Source: Pectobacterium wasabiae CFBP 3304 (GTDB taxonomy: Bacteria > Pseudomonadota > Gammaproteobacteria > Enterobacterales > Enterobacteriaceae). Taken from it: DNA of 64,000 nucleotides. Below the pieces are notes generated by a model. That model was not told the origin of the DNA, made no database searches, and saw only the letters and a list, made by a program, of their open reading frames with translations. The DNA is taken from assembly GCF_001742185.1 (NCBI RefSeq), contig NZ_CP015750.1, positions 558,001 through 622,000 on the forward strand, in the 5' to 3' direction. Each line of letters begins with the position of its first letter. The stretch's first letter is position 1. The position numbers and the translations under genes were made by a program. Below are positions 14,418-24,963 of the stretch, piece by piece.

Positions 14418-15233
14418 ATGGCGATTAAACTGAAATCTATTGCGACCATTGGCGCACTGATTGGTGCACTGGCGCTAGCGGGATGTGGTCAGGAAGAGAA
14501 GAATCCTAATCATATTAAAGTCGGCGTTATTGTTGGTGCAGAACAACAGGTTGCAGAAATTGCACAGAAAGTGGCAAAAGACAAATATGGTCTGGACGTT
14601 GAATTAGTCACATTTAACGACTACGTGTTGCCAAATGAAGCCCTGAGCAAAGGCGACATCGATCTGAATGCCTTCCAGCACAAGCCTTATCTGGATCAGC
14701 AGATCAAAGATCGCGGTTATAAACTGGTTTCTGTCGGCAACAGCTTTGTCTACCCAATTGCGGGCTATTCCAAAAAAATCAAATCGCTGAATGAGCTGCA
14801 AGATGGCGCTCAAATTGCGCTGCCAAACGACCCGACCAACCTAGGTCGTTCCCTGCTGCTGCTGCAAAAAGTCGGCTTGATTAAACTGAAAGACAGCGTG
14901 GGCCTGCTGCCAACGGTACTGGATGTGACTGAAAACCCGAAAAACATCAAACTGGTTGAACTGGAAGCGCCACAACTGCCACGTTCTTTAGATGATGCGC
15001 AAATCGCTCTGGCTGTCATCAACACCACCTACGCTAGCCAAATTAACCTGACACCAACGAAAGATGGCCTGTTTGTTGAAGAGAAAGACTCCCCGTATGT
15101 AAACCTGCTGGTTTCACGCGAAGACAACAAAGACGCTGAAAACGTGAAGAAATTCGTCCAGGCTTATCAGTCTGATGAAGTGAACGATGCTGCAAATAAA
15201 ATCTTTAATGGCGGCGCGGTGAAAGGCTGGTAA
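14418..15233 (+). CDS. metQ: Methionine-binding lipoprotein
   Basis: MetQ captures methionine in the periplasm and delivers it to MetNI. The 271 residues begin with a lipoprotein signal whose lipobox is ALAGC at Cys23, so the mature protein is anchored by lipid. The NlpA/MetQ family segments are clear: KVGVIVGAEQQVAEIAQKVA at the N-lobe, LNAFQHKPYLDQQ, and IALPNDPTNLGRSLLLLQ. The final gene of metNIQ; a terminator follows after an intergenic repeat. Confidence 0.97.
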   Translation: MAIKLKSIATIGALIGALALAGCGQEEKNPNHIKVGVIVGAEQQVAEIAQKVAKDKYGLDVELVTFNDYVLPNEALSKGDIDLNAFQHKPYLDQQIKDRGYKLVSVGNSFVYPIAGYSKKIKSLNELQDGAQIALPNDPTNLGRSLLLLQKVGLIKLKDSVGLLPTVLDVTENPKNIKLVELEAPQLPRSLDDAQIALAVINTTYASQINLTPTKDGLFVEEKDSPYVNLLVSREDNKDAENVKKFVQAYQSDEVNDAANKIFNGGAVKGW

Positions 15234-15242
15234 TCCTGCAAT

Positions 15243-15369
<127 letters not shown>

Positions 15370-15392
15370 CACGTTTAATTAAAAGATATCTG

Positions 15393-15421
15393 CAAGACGG
15401 GCTAAGGCCCGTCTTGTTATT
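15393..15421 (+). terminator. Terminator of metNIQ
   Basis: CAAGACGGGC / GCCCGTCTTG around loop TAAG, followed by TTATTTG. Confidence 0.75.
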
Positions 15422-15476
15422 TGTGCAATTGCTTGCTTCAATACTCGCTCTTTGAGAAAAAGCAGAGGAATCCTTA

Positions 15477-15887
15477 ATGCGTGCTGTTCCCTTTATATTG
15501 TTAGCCATGTCGCTGACAGGCTGTTCTTTATTTCAGAAGCCACAGGCACCCGTTCCTCAACCTGTTGTTGAAACCAAAACCGTAGAACCGGCACCGAAAC
15601 CGAAGCCTCCCGTTCGCCCTGCTCCAGCCGTGCTATATAAAAGCGCTGAAGAATTAGTGGGTAAACCTTTCCGTGATATGGGTGAAGTGTCTGGCTCCTC
15701 ATGTCAGGTCAGCGCTCAGGACGCTCCACCCAACGCGGCAAATGCGCGTAAAAGAATGCAGAACCGCGCAACCGCAATGAAGGCCAATGCGGTCTTACTA
15801 CATGAATGCCAAACCGTCAGTGGCGTAGCCGGTTGCTATAGCCAAGTCGTTTGCCAAGGCACCGCGCTGAAAGTATCTGCACAATGA
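15477..15887 (+). CDS. rcsF: RcsF, outer-membrane lipoprotein sensor of the Rcs phosphorelay
   Basis: RcsF senses envelope damage and releases IgaA inhibition of RcsC, switching on capsule and repressing motility. Its 136 residues start with lipobox LTGC at Cys16. A proline-rich linker (residues about 21-50, many Pro and Lys-Pro) allows it to thread through porins. The folded domain from about 55 contains four Cys (in SSCQV, HECQT, AGCYS and VVCQG) that form the two disulfides known for RcsF. The stop overlaps the trmO start by 4 bases (ATGA). Confidence 0.95.
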   Translation: MRAVPFILLAMSLTGCSLFQKPQAPVPQPVVETKTVEPAPKPKPPVRPAPAVLYKSAEELVGKPFRDMGEVSGSSCQVSAQDAPPNAANARKRMQNRATAMKANAVLLHECQTVSGVAGCYSQVVCQGTALKVSAQ

Positions 15888-16600
15888 GTCAATTTGTTTT
15901 CAATCAGATCGGGATTATCCGTTCACCGTATAAAGAAAAATTTGCCATTCCGCGGCAACCGGGTCTGATTGAAGATGGAGGCGGAGAACTTCAGCTATTA
16001 CCACCGTACAATCAGGCAGAGTGTGTACGGGGACTAGAAGATTTCAGCCACATTTGGGTACTATTCATCTTTCATCAAACGATGGAAGGCGGCTGGCGTC
16101 CAACGGTTCGGCCACCGCGTCTGGGAGGAAACACACGTACAGGCATTTTCGCTACCCGTTCCACCTTTCGCCCTAACCCTGTCGGCATGTCGCTGGTTGA
16201 ATTAAAAGGAATCCGTACCAAAGGCGATGCGATCACGCTCGACTTAGGTAGTCTCGATCTGGTCGATGGCACACCGGTCGTCGATATCAAACCTTACCTA
16301 CCCTTTGCAGAAAGCCATCCTCAGGCACGAGCGGGTTTCGCCCAAATGGCACCCGATGCCGCGATGCCAGTCTCTTTTTCTCCTCTTGCAGACAGCCAGA
16401 TCGCAGGACACCAAAAGAAATATCCGCAGTTGAAACGCTTTATCTCGCAGGTCTTGGCACAGGACCCGCGCCCGGCCTACCGCAAAGGGGAAAGCACCAC
16501 GCGGGAATACGCCGTTTTACTGTTGGAGTTCAATGTGCGCTGGCGCGTCTGTGGAGAACAAACCGAAGTGCTAAGCCTCGATCCTGTACCCGCGTGTTAA
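15884..16600 (+). CDS. trmO: tRNA (adenine(37)-N6)-methyltransferase TrmO
   Basis: TrmO (TsaA/YaeB) methylates t6A37 in threonine tRNA to m6t6A. The ATG at 15884 overlaps the rcsF stop and gives 238 residues starting MSQFVFNQIGIIRSPY; the E. coli protein is 235. The UPF0066 beta-barrel core carries the conserved EDFSHIWVLFIFH (about 48-60) and RSTFRPNPVGMSLVEL (about 91-106) segments and the DIKPYLP motif (about 137-143). A C-terminal domain with DPRPAYRKG follows. The same rcsF-trmO-proS order occurs in E. coli. Confidence 0.94.
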   Translation: MSQFVFNQIGIIRSPYKEKFAIPRQPGLIEDGGGELQLLPPYNQAECVRGLEDFSHIWVLFIFHQTMEGGWRPTVRPPRLGGNTRTGIFATRSTFRPNPVGMSLVELKGIRTKGDAITLDLGSLDLVDGTPVVDIKPYLPFAESHPQARAGFAQMAPDAAMPVSFSPLADSQIAGHQKKYPQLKRFISQVLAQDPRPAYRKGESTTREYAVLLLEFNVRWRVCGEQTEVLSLDPVPAC

Positions 16601-16744
16601 TACACGAGCCAGGCAATATATTCTAAAATTGTTCCTACTCTCTTTTGACACGCCGCCCACGCTGGTAAACTAAACCACTTTTTATGTGCCTTCGGCTGCG
16701 CGGCAGCCCTATGCTATTTGTCGTTCTAACGGAACTAAAACCCC

Positions 16745-18463
16745 ATGCGTACTAGCCAATACATGCTCTCCACTCTCAAGGAGACGCCAGCCGATGCGGA
16801 AGTCATCAGCCATCAGTTGATGCTCCGTGCAGGAATGATTCGTAAACTGGCCTCCGGCCTTTACACCTGGTTACCGACCGGTTTACGTGTTTTGAGAAAA
16901 GTTGAAAACATCGTGCGCGAAGAGATGAACAACGCGGGCGCTATTGAAGTGTCTATGCCGGTTGTTCAGCCTGCCGATTTATGGGTGGAAAGTGGACGTT
17001 GGGATCAGTATGGCCCAGAGTTGCTGCGCTTTGTCGATCGTGGCGAACGCCCATTTGTACTCGGTCCTACACACGAAGAAGTTATTACTGACCTGATTCG
17101 TAATGAAGTCAGCTCTTATAAGCAGCTACCACTGAATTTCTTCCAGATTCAAACCAAATTCCGCGATGAAGTTCGCCCACGTTTTGGCGTAATGCGCTCA
17201 CGTGAGTTCCTGATGAAAGATGCCTACTCTTTCCACACCTCACAGGAATCGTTGCAGACTACCTACGACGCCATGTACGCCGCTTACAGCAAGATTTTCA
17301 GCCGTATGGATCTGGATTTCAGAGCCGTCCAGGCAGATACCGGTTCTATCGGTGGTAATGCGTCCCATGAGTTCCAGGTACTGGCAACCAGCGGTGAAGA
17401 CGATATCGTTTTCTCAACGGAATCCGACTACGCGGCAAACATTGAATTGGCAGAAGCTGTCGCGCCGAAATTAGGCCGCGCAGAAGCGATGGAAGAGCTG
17501 CGTGTGGTGGATACACCAAACGCCAAGACCATCGCCGAGCTGGTTGAGCAATTTAAGTTGCCAGTAGAAAAAACCGTGAAAACACTGCTGGTTAAAGCCA
17601 CGGAAGAAAGCGGTCATAAACTGGTTGCGCTTCTGGTGCGCGGCGATCACGAGCTGAACGAAATCAAGGCTGAGAAAATTGCTCAGGTCGCCAGCCCGCT
17701 GACGTTTGCAACGGAAGACGAGATCCGCGCCATCATCGGCGCAGGTCCTGGCTCACTGGGCCCGGTCAAGCTGTCGATTCCCGTCGTTGTCGATCGCACC
17801 GTTGCCGCCATGAGCGACTTCAGCGCTGGCGCGAACATTGATGGCAAACACTATTTTGGCATCAACTGGGAGCGTGACGTTGCACTGCCGCAGGTTGCAG
17901 ATATCCGCAATGTGGTTGAAGGCGACATCAGTCCAGACGGTAAAGGCACGCTGCAAATTAAACGCGGTATCGAAGTGGGCCACATCTTCCAACTGGGCAG
18001 CAAGTATTCTGAAGCGTTGAAAGCGACCGTTCAGGGCGAAGACGGCCGTAACCAAACGCTGACGATGGGCTGCTACGGTATTGGTGTAACGCGTGTTGTC
18101 GCAGCCGCGATTGAGCAAAATCATGATGAACGTGGCATCATCTGGCCAGACGCGATTGCGCCTTTCCACGTTGCCATTCTGCCAATGAACATGCACAAAT
18201 CTTTCCGCGTGAAGGAAGTCGCTGAGGATATCTATCAGCAGTTGCGCGCTAAAGGTATTGAAGTTCTGCTCGACGATCGTAAAGAGCGTCCAGGCGTGAT
18301 GTTCGCTGATATGGAGTTGATTGGTGTACCGCACACTATCGTCATTGGCGATCGCAATCTGGATAGCGAAGAGATTGAATATAAAAATCGTCGCGTCGGT
18401 GAAAAGCAAATGATTAAAACCAGCGAAATCATCGATTTCCTGCTGGCGAATATCGTGCGCTAA
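16745..18463 (+). CDS. proS: Prolyl-tRNA synthetase (bacterial type)
   Basis: ProRS charges tRNA-Pro. The 572 residues equal the E. coli length. Class II motif 1 is near residues 55-85 ([19 protein letters not shown]), motif 2 with [19 protein letters not shown] lies near 136-156, and motif 3 with [17 protein letters not shown] near 443. The bacterial INS editing domain that clears mischarged alanine lies between motifs 2 and 3 (about 225-400), with KTLLVKA and [20 protein letters not shown]. The anticodon-binding domain occupies the last 110 residues. A terminator follows. Confidence 0.97.
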   Translation: MRTSQYMLSTLKETPADAEVISHQLMLRAGMIRKLASGLYTWLPTGLRVLRKVENIVREEMNNAGAIEVSMPVVQPADLWVESGRWDQYGPELLRFVDRGERPFVLGPTHEEVITDLIRNEVSSYKQLPLNFFQIQTKFRDEVRPRFGVMRSREFLMKDAYSFHTSQESLQTTYDAMYAAYSKIFSRMDLDFRAVQADTGSIGGNASHEFQVLATSGEDDIVFSTESDYAANIELAEAVAPKLGRAEAMEELRVVDTPNAKTIAELVEQFKLPVEKTVKTLLVKATEESGHKLVALLVRGDHELNEIKAEKIAQVASPLTFATEDEIRAIIGAGPGSLGPVKLSIPVVVDRTVAAMSDFSAGANIDGKHYFGINWERDVALPQVADIRNVVEGDISPDGKGTLQIKRGIEVGHIFQLGSKYSEALKATVQGEDGRNQTLTMGCYGIGVTRVVAAAIEQNHDERGIIWPDAIAPFHVAILPMNMHKSFRVKEVAEDIYQQLRAKGIEVLLDDRKERPGVMFADMELIGVPHTIVIGDRNLDSEEIEYKNRRVGEKQMIKTSEIIDFLLANIVR

Positions 18464-18510
18464 TCGCTATTACGGCTCCGCCCTTTCACACGGAAGGGCG
18501 AACGACAGAC

Positions 18511-18543
18511 ATAAAAAATGGTGGGTTTCCCACCATTTTCACT
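18511..18543. terminator. Bidirectional terminator between proS and rpoS
   Basis: AAAAATGGTGGG / CCCACCATTTTC stem with a very small loop (TTT). It separates two convergent genes, with an A run on the left and T run on the right. Confidence 0.8.
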
Positions 18544-18569
18544 TCAAGACATCAGTAACCCGTCACGAG

Positions 18570-19562
18570 TTATTCACGAAACAGTTCTTCAATGCTCAAA
18601 CCCTGAACCTGCAAAATTTCCCGCAGGCGGCGTAAACCTTCAACCTGAATCTGACGAACACGTTCACGCGTTAAGCCGATTTCACGACCCACATCTTCCA
18701 GCGTAGCCGCTTCATACCCTAGCAGGCCGAAACGACGCGCCAACACCTCACGCTGTTTGGCATTAAGCTCAAACAGCCATTTAACGATATTCTGCTTCAT
18801 ATCGTTATCCTGCGTGGTGTCTTCAGGTCCGTTGTCTTTTTCGTCTGCCAGAATATCCAGCAGCGCTTTCTCCGAATCACCACCTAACGGGGTATCGACG
18901 GAAGTAATACGTTCATTCAGGCGCAGCATGCGGTTGACGTCATCGACTGGCTTATCAAGCTGCTCGGCAATTTCTTCCGCACTCGGCTCGTGATCCAGCT
19001 TATGAGACAATTCGCGCGCGGTGCGCAGATAAACGTTGAGTTCTTTGACAATGTGAATAGGCAAACGGATGGTGCGGGTTTGATTCATAATCGCCCGCTC
19101 TATCGTCTGTCGAATCCACCACGTCGCGTAGGTTGAAAAACGGAATCCTCTTTCAGGATCGAATTTCTCCACCGCACGGATCAGACCGAGATTCCCCTCT
19201 TCAATCAGATCCAGCAACGCCAGACCACGATTGTTGTAACGGCGGGCAATTTTCACTACCAGCCGCAGGTTACTCTCGATCATTCGGCGACGTGATGGAA
19301 TATCACCACGCAGCGCGCGTCGGGCAAAATAAACTTCTTCTTCTGCGGTTAAAAGCGGCGAATAGCCGATCTCTCCCAAATAGAGCTGTGTTGCGTCTAA
19401 AACACGCTGTGGGACCCCTTGAGATAGCAGCTCGTCTTCCGCCGAGTCACTATCATTGGTATCTTCCTCTGCCAGCGCTTTATCGTCAAAAACGTCAAGT
19501 CCATTTTCGTCGAAATCGGTCTCTTCATGTAACTCGTTAACTTTCAGCGTACTTTGGCTCAT
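18570..19562 (-). CDS. rpoS: RNA polymerase sigma factor RpoS (sigma-38)
   Basis: RpoS directs the general stress and stationary-phase response. The 330 residues equal the E. coli length. Region 1.2 starts near residue 55 ([21 protein letters not shown]), region 2 has [17 protein letters not shown] and the -10 recognition helix [18 protein letters not shown] (about 155-172), region 3 is near 180-240, and region 4.2 has the helix-turn-helix [20 protein letters not shown] near 287-306. It is behind nlpD, from within which its main promoter is known to act in enterobacteria. In the window it adjoins proS, which is not the E. coli order. Confidence 0.98.
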   Translation of the reverse strand: MSQSTLKVNELHEETDFDENGLDVFDDKALAEEDTNDSDSAEDELLSQGVPQRVLDATQLYLGEIGYSPLLTAEEEVYFARRALRGDIPSRRRMIESNLRLVVKIARRYNNRGLALLDLIEEGNLGLIRAVEKFDPERGFRFSTYATWWIRQTIERAIMNQTRTIRLPIHIVKELNVYLRTARELSHKLDHEPSAEEIAEQLDKPVDDVNRMLRLNERITSVDTPLGGDSEKALLDILADEKDNGPEDTTQDNDMKQNIVKWLFELNAKQREVLARRFGLLGYEAATLEDVGREIGLTRERVRQIQVEGLRRLREILQVQGLSIEELFRE

Positions 19563-19615
19563 AAGTGGCTCCTACCCGTGATCCCTTGGCAGAATACCGA
19601 AATACTCTGCCCGAT

Positions 19616-20650
19616 TTATCGCTGCGGCAGAAAACGCAGCGGGTTTACGGATTTCCCCTTGTAACGAATTTCAAAGTGCAAGCGAACTGAGCTGGTGCCT
19701 GTACTGCCCATCGTAGCGATTTTTTGTCCTGCCGTGACATCTTGTTGCTCACGGACGAGCATCGTATCGTTATGGGCATAGGCACTGAGGTAGTCATCAT
19801 TATGCTTGATGATTATCAGATTTCCGTAACCACGTAGCGCATTGCCCGCATACACCACGCGCCCATTAGCGGTTGCGGTGATCGGTTGCCCACGTGAGCC
19901 GGCGATATCAATCCCTTTATTTCCCCCTTCTGAATCGGAGAAACTATCTATGACTTTCCCATCGGTAGGCCAACGCCAACTGCTTACAGCAGCCGTATTG
20001 CTGCTGGCAACAGCCGCTGGTGCGGAAACAGGAGCGGTTGTTGTTGCCCCTGCCGTAGGTAACATCTTACCTACATTCTGTTTACCCTGATTAGCAGAAT
20101 ACGCATTAGTTGACTGAGAATCAACCGATGTAGTTTGTATTTGAGTACTTGATGGCGGCGTTGGTACTCCACCTCGGGTGGCGTCGGTAGTCGCCAACAT
20201 TCCACCGCCGCTCGTCAGGCCACCGCCCGACGTATTATTGCCGGTACCATTACCTAAGCTCAGCGATTGCCCCACATTCAGGCTGTATGGCTCTGGAATA
20301 TTATTGCGCTGCGCCAGATCTCGGTAGTCATTGCCGGTAATCCAGGCGATATAAAACAGGGTATCTCCCCGCTTAACGGTGTAGGCATTGCCGCCGCTGT
20401 AGCTGCCTTTCGGGATATTACCGTAGCTGCGGTTATAAACGATCCGGCCATCGGACGCTGTTGCAACATTTTCACCTGCCGCTGAAATGCGCGGTGGTGG
20501 CGAAGATAACATTCCCCCTCGGCTGCCCGTGTTTCCGTCAACGCTGCTAATTGGTGCGGATTTGGAATTATTGTTGGAGCATCCAGCTACCCCTAAGACA
20601 ACCACCATACACGCAGCAATCTGACGAAAATTCATCATTCGGCTTCCCAT
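19616..20650 (-). CDS. nlpD: NlpD, LysM/M23 lipoprotein activator of amidase AmiC
   Basis: NlpD activates the peptidoglycan amidase AmiC during daughter-cell separation. I chose the ATG at 20650 (344 residues, MGSRMMNF) because AGGGGAG lies 8 bases upstream; the longer frame to 20710 would begin inside an intergenic repeat. The lipobox is GVAGC at about residue 24. A LysM domain follows ([17 protein letters not shown], about 89-130), then a low-complexity Gly/Ser/Thr-rich linker, then a C-terminal M23-like domain with [25 protein letters not shown]. The zinc ligands of true M23 enzymes are replaced, as usual in NlpD. It precedes rpoS. Confidence 0.95.
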   Translation of the reverse strand: MGSRMMNFRQIAACMVVVLGVAGCSNNNSKSAPISSVDGNTGSRGGMLSSPPPRISAAGENVATASDGRIVYNRSYGNIPKGSYSGGNAYTVKRGDTLFYIAWITGNDYRDLAQRNNIPEPYSLNVGQSLSLGNGTGNNTSGGGLTSGGGMLATTDATRGGVPTPPSSTQIQTTSVDSQSTNAYSANQGKQNVGKMLPTAGATTTAPVSAPAAVASSNTAAVSSWRWPTDGKVIDSFSDSEGGNKGIDIAGSRGQPITATANGRVVYAGNALRGYGNLIIIKHNDDYLSAYAHNDTMLVREQQDVTAGQKIATMGSTGTSSVRLHFEIRYKGKSVNPLRFLPQR

Positions 20651-20691
20651 GCGCCTAACTCCCCTATAACTATCGCGTTCAAAAAAGTAAC

Positions 20692-20828
20692 TATATCCAT
20701 CATACTTCAAGTTGCATGTAGGTTGGCAATACTCGCCTCACCTCTGAACTTCGCACTGGCGGGCCAACGCTCTGCGTTGTTCAAAGCCCCCGTATGTTGC
20801 CCTGCAACTCGAATTACTTAGGGTATAT
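20692..20828. repeat. Enterobacterial palindromic intergenic repeat, copy B
   Basis: Left end TCATACTTCAAGTTGCATG and right end CCTGCAACTCGAATTACTTA G GGTATATA, the inverse of the ends of copy A (15243-15369). It lies between nlpD and pcm and overlaps the extended upstream frame of nlpD. The remaining bases to 21109 hold no gene; nlpD promoter elements would be expected there, but I see no convincing -35/-10 pair. Confidence 0.65.
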
Positions 20829-21109
20829 AACGTTCAAAAAAACAGTAATACTCGGAATTCAATTTGGACGTGTCTGCTTCGCATCTGCTGTTGCTTCACT
20901 AACCGTAGCGTAAATGATTGTAGCGTAACCGATATTTTATTCATTAGTTGGAATGAGAAAGATCGCTAGTTCACCATCGCTGGCGCATAGGCAAAACAGG
21001 AGAGGCACCACGATGATTAGATGCTAACCATATCAACCAGTTCGCACCATAAAACCGTTGTATTGAAATGTTAAAGACTTAGCAACACATACATACCACC
21101 GCCACGGTA

Positions 21110-21736
21110 TCAGGCTAATTCGCCTTTGACTAGCGGAACAAACCGAACTGCTTCAACCGTTTGAATAATAAATTCGCCGGCATGGCGCTGAACAACTTGC
21201 AGTATTTGCGACTGTTCTCCGACAGGCAACACCATCACGCCGCCCTCATCAAGTTGTTCCAACAGCGCCCGAGGAATTTCCGGCGGTGCTGCCGTAACGA
21301 TAATCGCATCAAACGGCCCACGCGACGCCCATCCTTGCCACCCATCGCCATGACGGGTAGAAACATTGTGCAAATCAAGTTGCTTTAAACGACGTTTAGC
21401 CTGCCATTGCAGCCCTTTGATACGTTCAACCGAACAAACGTGCTGAACTAAATGCGCTAAAATCGCCGTTTGATAACCGGAGCCGGTGCCAATCTCAAGC
21501 ACGCGGGATACCGGCGTCAAATTGAGCAGTTCCGTCATCTTCGCAACCATATAAGGTTGCGAGATCGTCTGGCCGGAGCCGATAGGTAGAGCGGTATTCT
21601 CATACGCTTTATGTTCGAAAGCCTCGTCAACAAAGCGTTCTCTAGGTACGCCTTCTATTGCCTTCAGCAGACGTTCGTCCTGAATGCCTTGCTGGCGCAA
21701 TTGTGCCAGCAACGTTTCTATACGTTTGTTTACCAT
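21110..21736 (-). CDS. pcm: Protein-L-isoaspartate O-methyltransferase
   Basis: PCM methylates isoaspartyl residues that arise in aged proteins so they can return to aspartate. The 208 residues equal the E. coli length. The family signature [19 protein letters not shown] lies near 50-68, SAM motif I is [15 protein letters not shown] (about 80-94), and later motifs are GDGWQGW and [14 protein letters not shown]. The start ATG overlaps the codons TGG-TAA that would end surE in relatives, but surE itself is missing (see remnant entry). Same direction as nlpD and rpoS. Confidence 0.96.
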   Translation of the reverse strand: MVNKRIETLLAQLRQQGIQDERLLKAIEGVPRERFVDEAFEHKAYENTALPIGSGQTISQPYMVAKMTELLNLTPVSRVLEIGTGSGYQTAILAHLVQHVCSVERIKGLQWQAKRRLKQLDLHNVSTRHGDGWQGWASRGPFDAIIVTAAPPEIPRALLEQLDEGGVMVLPVGEQSQILQVVQRHAGEFIIQTVEAVRFVPLVKGELA

Positions 21737-21871
21737 TCCCCGCCGACCTCAGCTCTGGTTAACCTCGTCACCAATACAGCAATTTTCCCGCACAGGGGTA
21801 AGCCAGCTATCACGCAGTGGCCAGCATTGATTCTCTTCAACTATGTTCCGCAAAAAAGCGTCACTGCGCAT
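21730..21871 (-). pseudogene. surE: Remnant of surE between truD and pcm
   Basis: In E. coli and relatives surE (about 253 codons) fills this gap, starting at the truD stop and ending over the pcm start. Here only about 140 bases lie between. The last codons in the surE frame read [11 protein letters not shown] then TAA, with TGG-TAA overlapping pcm ATG exactly as the E. coli surE end (GTQW) does. At the other end ATG overlaps the truD stop (TGATG) and opens a 40-codon frame with no SurE motif (no SNDDG metal site). So the gene body has been deleted, leaving both junctions. A short replacement peptide from the 40-codon frame is possible but unlikely. Confidence 0.6.
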
Positions 21872-22917
21872 CAGGCGCCAATATCGGTATCCTGCTGTGC
21901 ATGCAGTAATTCACGTACCACACTGGTCGCAAAGCTGCCCGCAGGTAGCCAGAATTTCACTTCCACGGTTGCGTCATCCTGCCATTCCCACTGCATTTGC
22001 TGCGGATAAAGCAGCACAGCACGCCGGGCAGGTTCAACCCGCTCACGTTTGACCAAAGACCATAATATTTCTTGTCCGGTCAAGGCCCGTTCTTCAAATT
22101 CCCGCGCGTCATTCTGTGTGCCCAGTTCACCATCACCAGGCAGCGGTGCAGTAATCTGGAGTTCGCCAGCGTCAAGACGCACCTGTAAGGCTTCCAGTTC
22201 GTCAGGTTTGGCAACAAACCAACTGCCGCGTCCCGTTAGCTGTAATGCATCACCACACAGAACGCTTTTCGCTTGCTGCTGCGCCAATCTCGTACTGGCA
22301 ACCTGATTAAACATCGCACTGCGGCTGGCAGAAAGATAAAAGCTACGTTTACTACGTTCTTTTACCCGAATTTCGTTGTTGGCCCAAAGACGCGCTTGCT
22401 CAAGATTATTCCCGTTGCGCCCAAAACGCTGGCGACCGAAATAATTAGGGACACCGTTAGCAGCAATCAGCGCCAAACGTGCGTCCACCTCGTTTCGATC
22501 GCTCACCTGACGTAACACCAGAGTAAAATGGTTACCCCGTAGCGCACCAATGCGCAGTTTGCGGCGGTGGCGGGTTACTTCAAGCACGTCACAGCCGTCA
22601 AGTTCCAGCGAGGAGAAATCGGGCGTCTCTTTTCCCGGCATGTGCAGGCAAAACCACTGTTCGGTGACAGCATGGCGATCTTTCAGGCCAGCATAGCTGA
22701 CAGCGCGCAGCGGCAGGCGAGTAAATTTTGCCAGCATTTCAGCCACAAATTGCGTATTGCAGCCGCGCTTGCGTACACGCACCAAGACCTGTTCACCATC
22801 ACCATCGGGCAGAAACCCCAGATCTTCCACCACCAGAAAATCTTCCGCAGTGGATTTCAATGAGCCAGTAGCCTGTGGTTCACCGTGCAGCCAGACGAGT
22901 TGTTCGCTATTTTCCAT
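21871..22917 (-). CDS. truD: tRNA pseudouridine(13) synthase TruD
   Basis: TruD isomerises U13 to pseudouridine in tRNA-Glu. The 348 residues match E. coli (349). The catalytic Asp lies in [14 protein letters not shown] (about 75-88). Other family segments are [22 protein letters not shown] (about 153-164) and the inserted TRUD domain with ARLWANNE and [10 protein letters not shown]. It is in the ispD-ispF-truD-(surE)-pcm-nlpD-rpoS run. Confidence 0.95.
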   Translation of the reverse strand: MENSEQLVWLHGEPQATGSLKSTAEDFLVVEDLGFLPDGDGEQVLVRVRKRGCNTQFVAEMLAKFTRLPLRAVSYAGLKDRHAVTEQWFCLHMPGKETPDFSSLELDGCDVLEVTRHRRKLRIGALRGNHFTLVLRQVSDRNEVDARLALIAANGVPNYFGRQRFGRNGNNLEQARLWANNEIRVKERSKRSFYLSASRSAMFNQVASTRLAQQQAKSVLCGDALQLTGRGSWFVAKPDELEALQVRLDAGELQITAPLPGDGELGTQNDAREFEERALTGQEILWSLVKRERVEPARRAVLLYPQQMQWEWQDDATVEVKFWLPAGSFATSVVRELLHAQQDTDIGA

Positions 22918-23019
22918 CGTTATCCCACAAGATACATAACCGGATAATGCACAGTCATGACATTGTTTCTTATACTGTTAACGTTCTATTATTGACAAGG
23001 CATTGTTGATAAAAACGGC

Positions 23020-23517
23020 TTACCACGCGACAATTTCGCCCGTTTCTTTTTTCACTAATAAGGCAACGGCTTCGCAGGCAATGCCTTCGCCACGGCCGGT
23101 AAAACCCAACTGTTCTGTCGTGGTCGCTTTCACGTTGACGTCATCCATATGGCACTGCAAATCTTCCGCCAGATTCACGCGCATTTGCGGGATATGGGGA
23201 GCCATTTTCGGCGCTTGCGCAATAATTGTGACGTCCAGATTACCTAGCTGATAGCCCTTTTCATTGATACGACGCCAGGCTTCACGCAGCAGGCCACGGC
23301 TGTCCGCACCTTTAAAGGCCGGATCGGTATCAGGGAACAGTTTGCCAATATCGCCCAGCGCGGCGGCACCCAACAGGGCGTCAGTCACCGCATGCAACAC
23401 CACATCCCCATCGGAATGTGCCAGCAGGCCTTGAGTATAAGGAATTCGCACACCACCGATCACCAGCGGACCTTCTCCACCGAACTTATGGACATCAAAA
23501 CCGTGACCGATACGCAT
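23020..23517 (-). CDS. ispF: 2-C-methyl-D-erythritol 2,4-cyclodiphosphate synthase
   Basis: IspF makes the cyclic diphosphate in the MEP route to isoprenoids. There are 165 residues. The zinc ligands lie in [10 protein letters not shown] (Asp8, His10) and later in a His near 42 ([20 protein letters not shown]). The [11 protein letters not shown] and [19 protein letters not shown] segments are conserved. A 53-base gap separates it from ispD, whereas they are closer in E. coli. Confidence 0.96.
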   Translation of the reverse strand: MRIGHGFDVHKFGGEGPLVIGGVRIPYTQGLLAHSDGDVVLHAVTDALLGAAALGDIGKLFPDTDPAFKGADSRGLLREAWRRINEKGYQLGNLDVTIIAQAPKMAPHIPQMRVNLAEDLQCHMDDVNVKATTTEQLGFTGRGEGIACEAVALLVKKETGEIVAW

Positions 23518-23570
23518 CGCGCGTTCTCCTTATCTGTATTTAACGAATAAATTTAGCGAATAAAATGAGG

Positions 23571-24284
23571 TTACTGCAAACGGGTTAAATAGAATTCGGC
23601 TAATGCCAAATCCTCTGGACGCGTGACTTTTATATTATCCGAACGCCCGCTGATAATTTGCGGACGATAGCCACAATATTCCAGCGCTGAAGCTTCGTCC
23701 GTGACGGTAATGCCATCCTGAAGCGCACGTTGCAAACACGGTTTCAGCAGCGCCGCCGGAAAAAGCTGTGGCGTCAGCGCATGCCACAAATCGTTACGTT
23801 CTACCGTGCGGTCGATAAACCCATCTGTGCCGCGTTTCATGGTATCACGAACCGGTGCAGCCAGAATTCCGCCGACGTCACTCTGCCCGGCAATCGCCAA
23901 CAAACGAGTCAGATCGTCCTGATGCAGGCACGGACGCGCAGCATCATGCACTAACGCCCACGCCGTATCGGCAACAGCAGCCAGCCCAGCCAGTACGGAA
24001 TCCGCACGCTGCTGCCCGCCCATCACGACACAAATACGGGGATCGTTGGCAATCGCCAAGGTATGAAAAAATACGTCATTCGGACTAATGGCAACAACGA
24101 CACGCTGTACTCGCGGATGGCGTAAAAGCGCATCGATGGTGTGTTCAAGAATGGTTTTATGGCCGATCGCATCATTGCCAATCGTCAGGTACTGTTTAGG
24201 ACGATCGTTCTGCATCCGGCTGCCGTTACCCGCAGCGGGTAAAACGGCAACAATTTCTGGCGGGGAAAGGCGTGGTGTCTGCAT
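23571..24284 (-). CDS. ispD: 2-C-methyl-D-erythritol 4-phosphate cytidylyltransferase
   Basis: IspD couples CTP to methylerythritol phosphate in the MEP pathway. There are 237 residues (236 in E. coli). The nucleotide-binding signature is [19 protein letters not shown] (about 15-33); the catalytic Arg and Lys lie in it. [11 protein letters not shown] (about 108-118) and the late [12 protein letters not shown] are conserved. It follows ftsB with a 3-base gap. Confidence 0.96.
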   Translation of the reverse strand: MQTPRLSPPEIVAVLPAAGNGSRMQNDRPKQYLTIGNDAIGHKTILEHTIDALLRHPRVQRVVVAISPNDVFFHTLAIANDPRICVVMGGQQRADSVLAGLAAVADTAWALVHDAARPCLHQDDLTRLLAIAGQSDVGGILAAPVRDTMKRGTDGFIDRTVERNDLWHALTPQLFPAALLKPCLQRALQDGITVTDEASALEYCGYRPQIISGRSDNIKVTRPEDLALAEFYLTRLQ

Positions 24285-24287
24285 GCG

Positions 24288-24623
24288 TCAACGTTGTGTA
24301 TTATTGGATGAAGTCATATTGGGTGAACTCGTATTCGCGCTACGATGCCCTGATTCAGGCACCAGACGATAAAAACTTTCGCCGGGTTTGATCATACCCA
24401 GTTCATTGCGTGCGCGCTCTTCTATCGCCTCTTGTCCGCCATTGAGATCGTCAATTTCGGCAAACAGTTGTTCGTTACGGTCTTTTAATTTGGCATTGTT
24501 CCCCAGTTGGACGACAACATCATCGTTCACCCGAACATAATCGTGAATGCCATTTTTGCCCAGCCACAGTGAGTACTGAAGCCAGCCAAGCAATATCAAT
24601 AATAACAGCGTAAGCTTTCCCAT
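24288..24623 (-). CDS. ftsB: Cell division protein FtsB
   Basis: FtsB joins FtsL and FtsQ in the divisome and helps activate septal peptidoglycan synthesis. The ATG at 24623 gives 111 residues beginning [20 protein letters not shown]; a longer frame upstream has no support. Residues 3-20 are the single membrane helix, followed by a coiled coil (about 28-70) with [21 protein letters not shown]. The conserved [10 protein letters not shown] binds FtsQ. The C-terminal tail is Ser/Asn-rich and somewhat longer than in E. coli (103). Confidence 0.94.
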   Translation of the reverse strand: MGKLTLLLLILLGWLQYSLWLGKNGIHDYVRVNDDVVVQLGNNAKLKDRNEQLFAEIDDLNGGQEAIEERARNELGMIKPGESFYRLVPESGHRSANTSSPNMTSSNNTQR

Positions 24624-24880
24624 CCCGCCCCCGAAAAACCGCCTAATCATCCCATAACTTTTGTTTCGACTCCACTGTGTCCAGCAGTGGAAGGCAAGAT
24701 TCCCCACGTTGCGTGCAAAAATAGGGATATTTCTGGTAAGCAGCAGGCTAAATCCTCTCTCGCAGGCTCCTCAAATTCATCTATTCACCAGCATCATTCT
24801 TTCTGCAACCTCCACCATTTGTCAGGAGACGCAAAACGCAGGCCTCGCATGGGCAAAACCGCTCATAGGAAAAACGTCAG

Positions 24881-24938
24881 TTGAACCATTAATGCTATCT
24901 GTGTATTTTTATGCATACAAAGTGCATAAAAAAAGAAA
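24881..24938 (+). promoter_or_regulatory. Promoter with ArgR-type box pair before the amino-acid importer
   Basis: -35 TTGAAC (24881-24886), 17-base spacer, -10 TATTTT (24904-24909). Overlapping -10 is TGTATTTTTATGCA (24902-24915), a perfect fit to the ARG box core TGNATWWWWATNCA. A second, half-matching core TGCATAAAAAAAGA starts exactly 21 bases later (24923), the spacing of natural ARG box pairs. ArgR-arginine binding here would repress transcription. Confidence 0.6.
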
Positions 24939-24963
24939 ATTTACCTTTAAACCAGGAGAAACC

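Noticed and set aside
20651..20710. 20-codon upstream extension of nlpD
   Set aside because: It starts inside an intergenic repeat; a good ribosome binding site precedes the ATG at 20650.
24661..24963. N-terminal extension of the amino-acid binding protein
   Set aside because: The signal peptide and AGGAGA ribosome binding site place the start at 24964; the promoter lies in the extension.
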